A stretch of 26,838 nucleotides of DNA from a virus. The DNA lies in IMG/VR virus record IMGVR_UViG_3300009176_000069, positions 1-26,838 of that record; one strand, written 5' to 3'. This document shows, piece by piece, positions 1 through 5,539 of this stretch. Positions within the stretch are counted from its first letter, which is position 1, and each line of letters opens with the position of its first letter. Below the pieces are notes generated by a model, which ran no database searches, was not told where the DNA came from, and was given only the letters and a program-made list of their open reading frames with translations. Made by a program: the position numbers and the translations under genes.

Positions 1-1
1 C

Positions 2-97
2 GCCGTCGCCGTCGCCGTCGCCGTAGCCGTAGCCGTAGCCGTAGCCGTAGCCGTAGCCGTCGCCGTCGCCGTAGCCGTAGCCGTAGCCGTAGCCGTC
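2..97. repeat. Hexanucleotide tandem repeat GCCGTM (16 units)
   Basis: Sixteen head-to-tail 6-bp units of two kinds alternate in blocks: GCCGTC x3, GCCGTA x6, GCCGTC x2, GCCGTA x4, GCCGTC x1. The array starts at the window edge, so its true length is unknown. It lies just downstream of the stop codon (103-105) of the minus-strand gene at 103-411. All three minus frames and two of the three plus frames are open through it. In the plus frame reading Ala-Val and the minus frame reading Thr-Ala the C/A difference is synonymous; in another minus frame it gives Gly-Tyr/Gly-Asp. It may be a microsatellite or an assembly-edge effect. Confidence 0.9.
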
Positions 98-102
98 CAG
101 GG

Positions 103-411
103 TTAGAATCCTTTGCACGGCACGAGATGGATTAGAGCGCGTTTCGGTGCGAGGATTTCTCCAACGTCGTCCAGCTTTGTTTCCGGCAGTGGCCCGTTGC
201 AGAGTTCGCCGAGTCCTTTCTTAGTTCCCCAATAGCGAATGTTCTTGCAGCGTTTCACGCGGAGATAATCGCCTTCCTCGGTGACATCGCCAACGTAAAC
301 GAAGCCGCGATCCAGCACGACGATGTTTTGACCGAAGTCTTTGCTTTGGGTGGATGGTGTAGGAGCTTCAGTGAGTGCGGCGATGATTGCCGCTAGTTGC
401 TGTGTAGTCAT
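103..411 (-). CDS. Hypothetical phage protein (102 aa)
   Basis: Unrecognised small protein and the last gene of the long minus-strand operon. The start is placed at the ATG at 411 (MTTQQLAAII) rather than a longer form from 489. The longer form would run into the upstream gene, and its extra residues look like translated leader. The N-terminal part is Ala/Thr/Ser-rich; the rest contains beta-like stretches such as IVVLDRGFVYVGDV and ends in a hydrophobic strand (ALIHLVP). About 34 nt separate it from the upstream stop at 446; that leader contains almost no G on the coding strand and no Shine-Dalgarno site. The hexanucleotide repeat starts five bases past the stop codon. Confidence 0.6.
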   Translation of the reverse strand: MTTQQLAAIIAALTEAPTPSTQSKDFGQNIVVLDRGFVYVGDVTEEGDYLRVKRCKNIRYWGTKKGLGELCNGPLPETKLDDVGEILAPKRALIHLVPCKGF

Positions 412-445
412 TTGGTTATGGTTTGGGTGTTTTGGTTGATGTGAA

Positions 446-649
446 TTAGTCGAAATCCTCGAAACGGTAAGGTTGATCCTGCTTGCCAAGGTGCCGACGA
501 TACGCGAACCAGTCCCACAGGAAGACGGCGAGCGATAGCAGGAGCACGACTCCGCTACATGCGGCGACCCTCCAATCCTGATTGATTAGCGCCGACAGCA
601 GGAACAGCAGCGAGATTCCGGCAACGGCCATGCATAGGTTCGGGGTCAT
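446..649 (-). CDS. Small two-helix membrane protein (67 aa)
   Basis: A predicted inner-membrane protein with two hydrophobic segments, at about residues 5-23 (LCMAVAGISLLFLLSALI) and 31-50 (VAACSGVVLLLSLAVFLWDW), followed by a positively charged YRRH stretch and an acidic tail. The start at 649 is chosen because its ATG overlaps the upstream TGA (646-648) as ATGA, implying translational coupling; a longer form from 676 would overlap the upstream gene more deeply. The size and two-helix topology would fit a holin or superinfection-type membrane protein. However, it sits in the early operon, away from the endolysin, so no function is assigned. Confidence 0.6.
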   Translation of the reverse strand: MTPNLCMAVAGISLLFLLSALINQDWRVAACSGVVLLLSLAVFLWDWFAYRRHLGKQDQPYRFEDFD

Positions 650-981
650 GATTGGGGCGCTCCCATTTTCAGCCATTCACCAAATGACCAGTTGATTGAA
701 GGACCGTTGAGCCAGTAGTCGAAACGCTCCTTTGCGCGCTGCTTTCGCTTTGGTAGCACCGGCGGCTTCGGTTGCGCTGCATGCCACTCGTTCAATATCT
801 GGCGTCCCGTGGGAGTGGTGACGTAGTAGTGTGCTCCATCAGCAAGAGTCTGTGGCCCGTAATCACGCAACGCGCCGACGCTTACAAGCGTTTCCATGTC
901 GGCATCGTGATCGCCAACGAATCGACCGTTTGACGACGTGTGAAGCAGGATGTCGATTTGTTTGTTTGAGAGCGTGATCAT
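646..981 (-). CDS. Winged-helix-like hypothetical protein (111 aa)
   Basis: The N-terminal half (about residues 2-70) looks like a winged-helix domain: a helix-rich start (LSNKQIDILLH), then a beta-hairpin ending in HYYVTTPTGRQIL, which resembles the 'YxLTxxGrxaL' wing of many small regulators. The C-terminal 40 residues are basic and proline-rich (KPPVLPKRKQRAKER). The start at 981 forms an ATGA overlap with the upstream stop at 978-980. A longer reading from 1095 would begin inside the preceding zinc-ribbon gene. It may bind DNA or be a structural adaptor; the domain call rests on pattern only. Confidence 0.55.
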   Translation of the reverse strand: MITLSNKQIDILLHTSSNGRFVGDHDADMETLVSVGALRDYGPQTLADGAHYYVTTPTGRQILNEWHAAQPKPPVLPKRKQRAKERFDYWLNGPSINWSFGEWLKMGAPQS

Positions 982-1325
982 TTCAGGATCTCCTGTATGC
1001 GGTCGTGCCAATACCCGATTTCGGAGGCAACGTGATGATCGGCGCTCAGTGGCGATGCTTGGCGCTCGTTTCGAGCAACCTTCATGAGTTTGCAAAGATC
1101 GGTCAACCGCTTCGCCATCTCAACCTTCTCGTTTCCGAGTCGGGCAAGCTGGGATTCAAGCTCTGCTACGGCGGAGACTTCGGGTAGGTTTGATTGCGAG
1201 CTATCCCGCTTGTTCCAGTCGTCTTCAGGCGTGAGAGAGTTAATGGTGAAATTACACACGGAACAGTGCGCGTTGAATCTGTCAATCTCCGGGTGCGTCC
1301 CGCAAAATGGGCAAGGTAGCGTCAT
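978..1325 (-). CDS. Lar-like zinc-ribbon protein
   Basis: A 115-residue protein whose first 40 residues form a Lar-type zinc ribbon: CPFCG at residues 5-9, CSVC about 12 residues later, then the typical WNKR ending. The rest is a helical, coiled-coil-prone tail (VAELESQLARLGNEKVEMAKRL). Lar-like proteins of Rac and related phages are linked to relief of host restriction, but most members of this zinc-ribbon family are uncharacterised, so an anti-restriction role is only an inference. The ATG at 1323-1325 overlaps the exonuclease stop as ATGA, placing it directly behind the recombination genes. Confidence 0.7.
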   Translation of the reverse strand: MTLPCPFCGTHPEIDRFNAHCSVCNFTINSLTPEDDWNKRDSSQSNLPEVSAVAELESQLARLGNEKVEMAKRLTDLCKLMKVARNERQASPLSADHHVASEIGYWHDRIQEILK

Positions 1326-1951
1326 TGGTTTTTCTGGGTTAGGGTTTCAAAGGCTGCGTTTAGCGATGCGTGGAATTTCGTAACAACGTCGTGAATCTTG
1401 GAGCAGATTTCTTCGTCGCGTTCGATCTTCACAACGTGCGCCGGGAATCGAGGGCAATAGCTCATAAAGATCCACCAGGGGCGACCCGTTACGAATAGTG
1501 ACCCATGAACTTGCGCTGCGTATTCCTTGGGAAGTCCACCGTTGACGAGGTATTTGACGTGGGTCTCAGCGAAAGGACACTTAACCTCGAGCCCTCCATC
1601 GTCGCCTATCAGCGCGTCGGGAGAGCATCCGCTAAGGCCGTCATCGGACTCCACGAACCCAACCTGCTTCACGCTCAAGTGCTCATATTCGAAACGGAAC
1701 CACGGGATTGCTTTCTCTTCCTTGATGTTGCCTTGCTCTGTCGCGTGCGACGTGAATCCCGGCAGAGCGTGACCCGTCCATTTCTCAGCAAGCTTCTTGT
1801 AGAGGTACGTTTTTGGCATTTCGCCTTCGCGTTCTTTCCACAGGGGAGAGATGAGGTTATCAAGCTCGCTGGCGGTTACCTTTCCGATGCGGAGACGAAA
1901 CCATTCGAGTTCTCCCTGAACAATCTCATGCGCTGAATGAATCTTTGGCAT
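1322..1951 (-). CDS. YqaJ/lambda-exonuclease-like recombinase nuclease
   Basis: A 209-residue PD-(D/E)XK nuclease of the YqaJ viral recombinase family, predicted to resect double-stranded DNA 5' to 3' to give single-stranded tails for annealing. Visible family motifs: QGELEWFRLRIGKVTASEL (residues 12-30), the GCSPDA metal-binding aspartate (108-113), LEVKCP with the catalytic Glu and Lys (121-126), and the conserved Gln of the QVHGSLFVTGRPWW helix (147-160). Its start codon shares one base with the ERF stop (TAATG at 1949-1953), so the annealing protein and the nuclease are translationally coupled, a Red-like pair. Length is normal for the family. Confidence 0.9.
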   Translation of the reverse strand: MPKIHSAHEIVQGELEWFRLRIGKVTASELDNLISPLWKEREGEMPKTYLYKKLAEKWTGHALPGFTSHATEQGNIKEEKAIPWFRFEYEHLSVKQVGFVESDDGLSGCSPDALIGDDGGLEVKCPFAETHVKYLVNGGLPKEYAAQVHGSLFVTGRPWWIFMSYCPRFPAHVVKIERDEEICSKIHDVVTKFHASLNAAFETLTQKNQ

Positions 1952-2724
1952 TACCAGCTATGGTCAGGGTCCGTTGCTTTCGGGCTCTCTGCGCGCTTCT
2001 TACGGCGCTCTAAAACGCCCATGAGTTCATCGAGTCTAGCCGTCCGAATCTTATCAATCGAATCGGCCTGCGCCAGTGCTAGAAACTTTTCCGTGTCGGT
2101 CTTGGTTTCGCGGATGAGTTGCCGGATAGCGTCGGACTGCTCCTTCGTGATCACATCGCCCTCAATCCGGGCGTCGTCTCCGTCTGTATCGTGCTCAACA
2201 ACGATGTTGAGAGCATCGCACAGCGCGCCACGCTTAGCGAGGGTCTTTACTGCCATGTCTGCTTGGGCCTCGTTCGCCCCAGGTGGTCCACCGCCTACGC
2301 GGGCCGCGAACTCGTTCGTCTGTGAATGACCGCCAGCGTGGAGAAGCTTGCAAGACACGATAAGTCGCGAACTGTCCCACTTTGTATTGAAGCTCACAGA
2401 AAATCCGTGCTTGGAAAGGTACGGTTGCGCCTCCCGCATGATCTCCTCGAATGGCGCGAACTTGTAGCGAACCGTGCCGTCTCGATTGGGAACTTCGCGG
2501 GTTGCGTGGATCTTCGGGAGATCCTTCTGGAGGTCGGCGAAAGAGCGTGCGAACTCCTGCTCCGCGTGTTTGGCCTGAGACCGCTCGTAAAGCCCCATCA
2601 TCTTTTCAAGAGCGCCGACGTTCTCTTGAGTGATTCCGCCCGCAATTACCTGCTGCATCATTGCGCAGATTGGATCGGTTGATGTAGCCAGGTCGGTTTG
2701 TTGAGTCGCTAGTTGTTGAGTCAT
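1951..2724 (-). CDS. erf: ERF-family single-strand annealing protein
   Basis: A 257-residue protein of the ERF superfamily (P22 Erf type), predicted to coat and anneal complementary single strands during phage recombination. The ERF core is clear: the LYERSQAKHAEQEFARSFADLQ helix, then HATREVPNRDGTVRYKFAPFEEI, then a region ending GGPPGANEAQADMAVKTLAKRGAL, matching the family's typical conserved C-terminal helix. The C-terminal 90 residues are charged and variable. The start at 2724 (MTQQLATQQ) is preferred to a longer form from 2877, whose N-terminus would overlap the upstream gene. Its 49-nt leader is A/C-rich with no Shine-Dalgarno site. The partner nuclease is immediately downstream. Confidence 0.9.
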   Translation of the reverse strand: MTQQLATQQTDLATSTDPICAMMQQVIAGGITQENVGALEKMMGLYERSQAKHAEQEFARSFADLQKDLPKIHATREVPNRDGTVRYKFAPFEEIMREAQPYLSKHGFSVSFNTKWDSSRLIVSCKLLHAGGHSQTNEFAARVGGGPPGANEAQADMAVKTLAKRGALCDALNIVVEHDTDGDDARIEGDVITKEQSDAIRQLIRETKTDTEKFLALAQADSIDKIRTARLDELMGVLERRKKRAESPKATDPDHSW

Positions 2725-2773
2725 GGTTTTTCGGGTGATGGTTGATAGGGTTGAGGGAGCGGCATCCACGCGG

Positions 2774-3058
2774 TCACGTACAGCGCTTTTTCGTCTCGGT
2801 CGGTGTATGACCAATACCTTGAATAGCTTCAATGCCGATACCGGATTTAGTAGGGGTAGGCGATTCGATAAACGCAAGAGCGTACTTGCACGCGGCGAGA
2901 AGATCGGCGTGGGAGTTTACGGCGCGGATAACGTCGTCTGCATCCGCGAGCCATCCAAGGCCAATGGCAAAGTCCACCACCAGATTGCCGTTTGCGTCGA
3001 TTATCTGATGTCCGGAACGTTTCCACGGCAGCGGAGAGTGTTTCGTTGTCATGGTCAT
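2774..3058 (-). CDS. Phage hypothetical protein of the 'HSPLPW' type (94 aa)
   Basis: A small soluble protein of a kind often seen in early regions of tailed phages. Recognisable features are HSPLPWKRSGHQIIDANGNLV near the N-terminus, an Asp-rich DADDVIRAVNSHADLLAACKYAL helix in the middle, and a short variable tail. No biochemical function is known to me for this family. The start at 3058 is chosen because its ATG forms an ATGA overlap with the stop of the upstream gene (3055-3057); an in-frame ATG two codons further in is possible. It precedes erf by about 49 nt. Confidence 0.8.
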   Translation of the reverse strand: MTMTTKHSPLPWKRSGHQIIDANGNLVVDFAIGLGWLADADDVIRAVNSHADLLAACKYALAFIESPTPTKSGIGIEAIQGIGHTPTETKKRCT

Positions 3059-3486
3059 TGCTTGTTGAGTTCGGAAATCAGGGCGTCAGTCGAAACGGCT
3101 ACAACCTTGCCGGGAAACATGCCTTCGGCTTCGGCGAGTGGATCAAGCGAGAGCCACGTGTCGGAGTCCGATGCGATCTCCAATGATTCGCCGAATTGCT
3201 CAGCGTATCGCTTCAGCCATTTCTTGATTGCGGTTTCCGGGCTCTCAATGCGAGCCGCAAGTATGGCAGTGAGTTCGTCGCGAAGCGCCATTGATTCAGG
3301 TCCCGCAAGCTGCGGATGTTGCGCGATGATTAGCGGGCGTGCGAACCGACAGGCACGCGGCAAAACGTGGGTGAAAAGGTCATCGCCGGTGAAGAAGTTG
3401 AGAAGCTCGTAAACGTCGCCCATTGATGTCATGAGACGACCGTCAACTACGTTTAGGATTGCTCCGATGGAGAATGATTTTGTCAT
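3055..3486 (-). CDS. Phage hypothetical protein (DUF7736-like, 143 aa)
   Basis: Resembles a widespread phage family. The diagnostic stretch is GRLMTSMGDVYELLNFFTGDDLFTHVLPRA (residues about 16-45), followed by RPLIIAQHPQLAG. The function is unknown; members sit in early regions of many siphoviruses and podoviruses. The C-terminal half is helical and contains no metal-binding or catalytic motif that I can see. Its ATG at 3484-3486 lies inside the end of the preceding small basic gene (44-nt overlap), and its stop overlaps the next start as ATGA. The family name is from memory of the motif and not checked. Confidence 0.75.
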   Translation of the reverse strand: MTKSFSIGAILNVVDGRLMTSMGDVYELLNFFTGDDLFTHVLPRACRFARPLIIAQHPQLAGPESMALRDELTAILAARIESPETAIKKWLKRYAEQFGESLEIASDSDTWLSLDPLAEAEGMFPGKVVAVSTDALISELNKQ

Positions 3487-3628
3487 GATGCTCGCGGATT
3501 TTACGCCAGCGGCTCACGGCGTTTTGCTTGTTGGATTGTCGTCGCTTCTCTGTCACGTTCGCGCCACCGATCTTCCCGCCTTTGCGGCCCAGGATTGCAG
3601 CGGCTTTGCTGAGGTTTGGCTTGGTCAT
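3443..3628 (-). CDS. Small basic Gly-rich protein (61 aa), first gene behind promoter
   Basis: A 61-residue, strongly basic protein with the Gly/Lys motif ILGRKGGKIGG at residues 12-22. Similar 'LGRKGG' stretches occur in small phage and bacterial proteins that often end in GGRPRK; a relative may lie at 11792-11980 (SIGKKGG). Nucleic-acid binding is plausible from charge but unproven. It is the first gene after the candidate promoter at 3635-3662. The spacing from the -10 box to its ATG is only 6 bp, so the mRNA would be leaderless. Its end overlaps the next gene by 44 nt in a different frame. Confidence 0.55.
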   Translation of the reverse strand: MTKPNLSKAAAILGRKGGKIGGANVTEKRRQSNKQNAVSRWRKIREHHDKIILHRSNPKRS

Positions 3629-3634
3629 CGGCGC

Positions 3635-3662
3635 ACTCTACCGAAACGCTTTCGCATGTCAA
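3635..3662 (-). promoter_or_regulatory. Sigma70-like promoter placed for leaderless transcription
   Basis: On the minus strand: a perfect -35 box TTGACA (3662-3657), a 16-bp spacer and a -10 box TAGAGT (3640-3635, 4/6 to consensus). Then come six bases, GCGCCG, and the ATG at 3628. Transcription starting about 7 bases past the -10 box would begin on the A of the start codon. It would drive the operon from 3628 down to 103. Confidence 0.6.
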
Positions 3663-3705
3663 GCGGTTCATTGGCGCGGCCTGTCACACCGCGCTGTGAA
3701 ACGCT

Positions 3706-4020
3706 CTACTTCTTGGGAAGGCTGGCAATCAGAGCGGCGTCTTTCTCTTGCTGCTCACGGCTCAGTGTCACGGTAGCGTCGTATTTGCTGGGGAAAACGT
3801 GAACGTATGAATCAGGGAATCCGCCTGTCACAAGCGGCTGATAGCACTCCTTGTCCCACCCCAGCTTGCGCACGAGCGCCAAGGCTGCGCGACGGTGATT
3901 GTCTTCCACGTCGAAACCGTGCTCCCATGAGAGGGTGATTTTGCCAGCTTCAGCGGTGGCGGTAACGCGGGAGGGTTTGAAGTTCGTAAACCCGTGGTAT
4001 TTGGTGCGGATGGCTTGCAT
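3706..4020 (-). CDS. Phage hypothetical protein of the 'MQAIRTKYHG' type (104 aa)
   Basis: Belongs by motif to a small family common in phages and mobile elements: MQAIRTKYHGFTNFKPSRVTATAEAG at the N-terminus, then NHRRAALALVRKLGW in the middle, then a GGFPDSYVHVF strand. No activity is known to me. Proteins of this type are about 60-100 residues; the C-terminal extension here (KYDATVTLSREQQEKDAALIASLPKK) is helical and charged. Its ATG lies four bases after the upstream stop at 4025. After its stop (3706) there is a 77-bp gap containing the promoter for the next group of genes. Confidence 0.8.
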   Translation of the reverse strand: MQAIRTKYHGFTNFKPSRVTATAEAGKITLSWEHGFDVEDNHRRAALALVRKLGWDKECYQPLVTGGFPDSYVHVFPSKYDATVTLSREQQEKDAALIASLPKK

Positions 4021-4024
4021 GGCG

Positions 4025-4399
4025 TTACTTTCCAGTTTGAGCAGTTTCGACGCAGGTCCACGTTGTCATTCCCCCGAATTCGGGATACTTGGCATGCGGC
4101 GGGCACTTGGGACAGGTATTGAAATGACCCAAGCTCCACGTTTTACCGCTGTGATTGGTGCTCTGCTGCGTAACGTAGCCGCAACGGTCGCAAGAGTAAT
4201 TTTTGAGCGTTACCGGCTCGATACGAGTGTATTTGGTGCCCTTCGGCATCCGTGAAACTGGCGCTAGGCCATCATGAGCCCGTGCGGAGTTGTAATCTTG
4301 CAGCGCTTCGGCGCGGTAGCTCTGCATGTAGGAGCCGGAAACTACGGTCGTGTAGCTGCCTTGTTCCATTGTGGGTGGGACTGTGACTTTGTATTTCAT
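4025..4399 (-). CDS. Zinc-ribbon hypothetical protein (124 aa)
   Basis: A 124-residue protein with a C-terminal zinc-ribbon: CDRCG and CPKCPPH are separated by about 22 residues, in the order expected for a four-cysteine zinc site. The N-terminal half is Tyr/Ser-rich (GSYTTVVSGSYMQSYRAEALQDYNSAR). Start: the ATG at 4399 (MKYKVTV) is preferred to one at 4420, which would place the start inside the hairpin at 4409-4429. The leader between that hairpin and the ATG is the A/C-rich AACCAAAAC, with no Shine-Dalgarno site. The function is unknown; zinc-dependent nucleic-acid or protein contact is the obvious possibility. Confidence 0.65.
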   Translation of the reverse strand: MKYKVTVPPTMEQGSYTTVVSGSYMQSYRAEALQDYNSARAHDGLAPVSRMPKGTKYTRIEPVTLKNYSCDRCGYVTQQSTNHSGKTWSLGHFNTCPKCPPHAKYPEFGGMTTWTCVETAQTGK

Positions 4400-4408
4400 G
4401 TTTTGGTT

Positions 4409-4429
4409 GCTCGCATCCACTCGGCGAGC
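4409..4429 (-). promoter_or_regulatory. Hairpin directly upstream of a start codon
   Basis: Perfect 6-bp stem GCTCGC (4409-4414) / GCGAGC (4424-4429) with a 9-nt loop. On the minus transcript it ends nine bases before the ATG at 4399 and is followed by AACCAAAAC. It probably keeps the start region open or protects the 5' end of a processed mRNA. Confidence 0.45.
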
Positions 4430-4450
4430 CTGAGGTTTTGGTTAGTTGTT

Positions 4451-4511
4451 CCGCCCTTCCTTCCGGTATCTCAGCCCCTTTACGGGCTGCAAGTGCGTCT
4501 AGGAAGGACGG
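4451..4511 (-). ncRNA. Candidate structured RNA element in the operon leader
   Basis: In the 134-bp gap between the genes at 4534-4755 and 4025-4399, an 11-bp outer stem pairs 4451-4461 (CCGCCCTTCCT) with 4501-4511 (AGGAAGGACGG), the only non-Watson-Crick pair being one G.U. Inside it a perfect 6-bp stem pairs 4472-4477 (CAGCCC) with 4484-4489 (GGGCTG) around a 6-nt loop. The two stems are joined by asymmetric single strands of about 10 and 11 nt. There is no T-tract, so it is not an intrinsic terminator. Whether it is a riboswitch-like element, an RNase target or a translation control is not known. Confidence 0.5.
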
Positions 4512-4533
4512 AAAAGTGTTTTGTTGAGTCTTG

Positions 4534-4755
4534 CTAGTTTGGTTTAATCGGAGCGGGTTTCATTCCAGAGGCCATGCCTAGCTCCCATGCCTTTGCGCCT
4601 TCCGTGGCTTGCGTGAGATCAGAGAAGCGAATGTAGTTGGCAGATCGACCAAAGAAGCCCATCAAAAAGGCGTCCTGTAGTGGGCCAGCCGCTTTCGCGT
4701 AATCGCTGCTTTCCAGCGCGTCAAGGGCTCGGAGGGTTTGGGTGTTGTTGGTCAT
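4534..4755 (-). CDS. Hypothetical protein (73 aa)
   Basis: An unrecognised small acidic-to-neutral protein. The start at 4755 (MTNNTQTLRALDAL) is favoured because the ATG overlaps the upstream stop as ATGA (4752-4755); a longer reading from 4890 would lie within the preceding gene. It is mostly helical, with a Gly/Phe-rich centre (DAFLMGFFGRSANYIRF) and a C-terminal GMASGMKPAP stretch. No membrane segment or metal site is seen. It is followed by the structured element at 4451-4511. Confidence 0.6.
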   Translation of the reverse strand: MTNNTQTLRALDALESSDYAKAAGPLQDAFLMGFFGRSANYIRFSDLTQATEGAKAWELGMASGMKPAPIKPN

Positions 4756-5030
4756 GGTTGGGAAAGCTTTAGTTTGTATCCTTCGGAGTAGTGAAGTCCC
4801 CTGTGGTCTTTTCCGATGATCTCGCGGATTATCGCGTACCGCGTGCGCAGTCCTCGAACCTTGCGCCATTTTGCAAGGCGTTTGGCGCACTTCTCCGCAT
4901 CATACAGGTTGTCACACTGAAAGCCAGCAATGACATTTTGGCCGGCCACAATCGAAACTTGATAGTCTCCCACGCGGTCGGAGTTGTCGATCAGCGGGGA
5001 ATTATAGAGCGGAGAGAGTTGGGTTTTCAT
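4752..5030 (-). CDS. Hypothetical protein (92 aa)
   Basis: Unrecognised. The protein has an N-terminal strand-rich part (VGDYQVSIVAGQNVIAGFQCDNLYDAEKCAKRLAK resembles the one-domain 'ixxv..n.edAe.iaraLA' pattern of many small phage proteins) and a basic middle (WRKVRGLRTRYAIIREI). The ATG at 5028-5030 follows a hairpin at 5038-5079 and the short A/C-rich spacer TAACACA; no Shine-Dalgarno site is visible. The stop overlaps the next gene as ATGA. Confidence 0.65.
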   Translation of the reverse strand: MKTQLSPLYNSPLIDNSDRVGDYQVSIVAGQNVIAGFQCDNLYDAEKCAKRLAKWRKVRGLRTRYAIIREIIGKDHRGLHYSEGYKLKLSQP

Positions 5031-5037
5031 TGTGTTA

Positions 5038-5079
5038 GTGGCAGCCGGAGGTTTGCTGTCCCTCCGGGTTTCTTGCCAC
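5038..5079 (-). promoter_or_regulatory. Two-stem hairpin in front of the gene at 5030
   Basis: An outer 6-bp stem GTGGCA (5038-5043) / TGCCAC (5074-5079) encloses an inner 7-bp stem CCGGAGG (5045-5051) / CCTCCGG (5061-5067) with a 9-nt loop. On the minus transcript the structure ends 7 nt before the ATG at 5030. It fills almost the whole gap after the gene at 5087-5260. It contains no T-run and so is unlikely to be a terminator. The layout repeats that at 4451-4511: outer stem, internal loop, inner GC stem. Confidence 0.5.
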
Positions 5080-5086
5080 AGAAAGG

Positions 5087-5260
5087 TTATTTAAGGGCTT
5101 CTTCGGCTTCTGCTCTGGATTTAAACCATCCAACGCATTCCCATGATTGAAACATGCTATCCACGGGCTTTAGAGCCCGGAACCATCCAGGGTAAGAGGT
5201 GTCGATTTTACATTGCTCTGTGTCGCGGGCCGCGTCTGTGGTGATTTGGGTCTGTGGCAT
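5087..5260 (-). CDS. Hypothetical protein (57 aa), first gene of the left operon
   Basis: A small unrecognised protein. The start is placed at the ATG at 5260 (MPQTQITTDAARD) because residues of the longer reading from 5437 are of leader type and unlike a conserved fold. The C-terminus has a pattern seen in many tiny phage proteins, ECVGWFKSRAEAEEAL, where a strand is followed by an 'AEAEEAL' helix. The leader upstream is A/C-rich and G-poor with repeated CTAAC/CCAAC. It is divergent from the gene at 5540. Confidence 0.55.
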   Translation of the reverse strand: MPQTQITTDAARDTEQCKIDTSYPGWFRALKPVDSMFQSWECVGWFKSRAEAEEALK

Positions 5261-5539
5261 GGGAATTGTGAGGTTAGGAGTTAGCAAGGGTTGGGCCACG
5301 AATCGTGCCATGCCGTAAAAACCGCGCAAAAATCTTTTTCTACAGAGAGTATGTAAGAAAGTAATGAACGTGGAACGATTCACGCTTAGCACGCTTTGCG
5401 ATACAAAGAGGAAGAAAGTTCCGAAGCGCTTTGGCATTCTCGCCCTACCCCAGGAGAAATCTTCCGTTTGTTACGCCAGATCCGTAACAAGTCACAGAGA
5501 GAGCCCGCTGGTTTACTTCTGGCATGATCCCTGCTTAAC
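5261..5539. promoter_or_regulatory. Divergent control region between left operon and plus-strand genes
   Basis: A 279-bp stretch without a gene separates the minus operon (5260) from the plus gene at 5540. It holds the operator-like repeat at 5468-5490 and a smaller odd palindrome CACGAATCGTG near 5298-5308. A related sequence, GTGGAACGATTCAC, lies near 5371. I found no convincing -35/-10 pair for either direction, so promoters are inferred only from the divergent arrangement. Confidence 0.5.
5468..5490. promoter_or_regulatory. Operator-like perfect inverted repeat
   Basis: Two perfect 8-bp arms, TTGTTACG (5468-5475) and CGTAACAA (5483-5490), flank a 7-bp centre. The size and dyad symmetry fit a dimeric HTH repressor site, and the position between divergent transcription units supports an operator. 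No repressor gene is obvious nearby. Confidence 0.55.
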
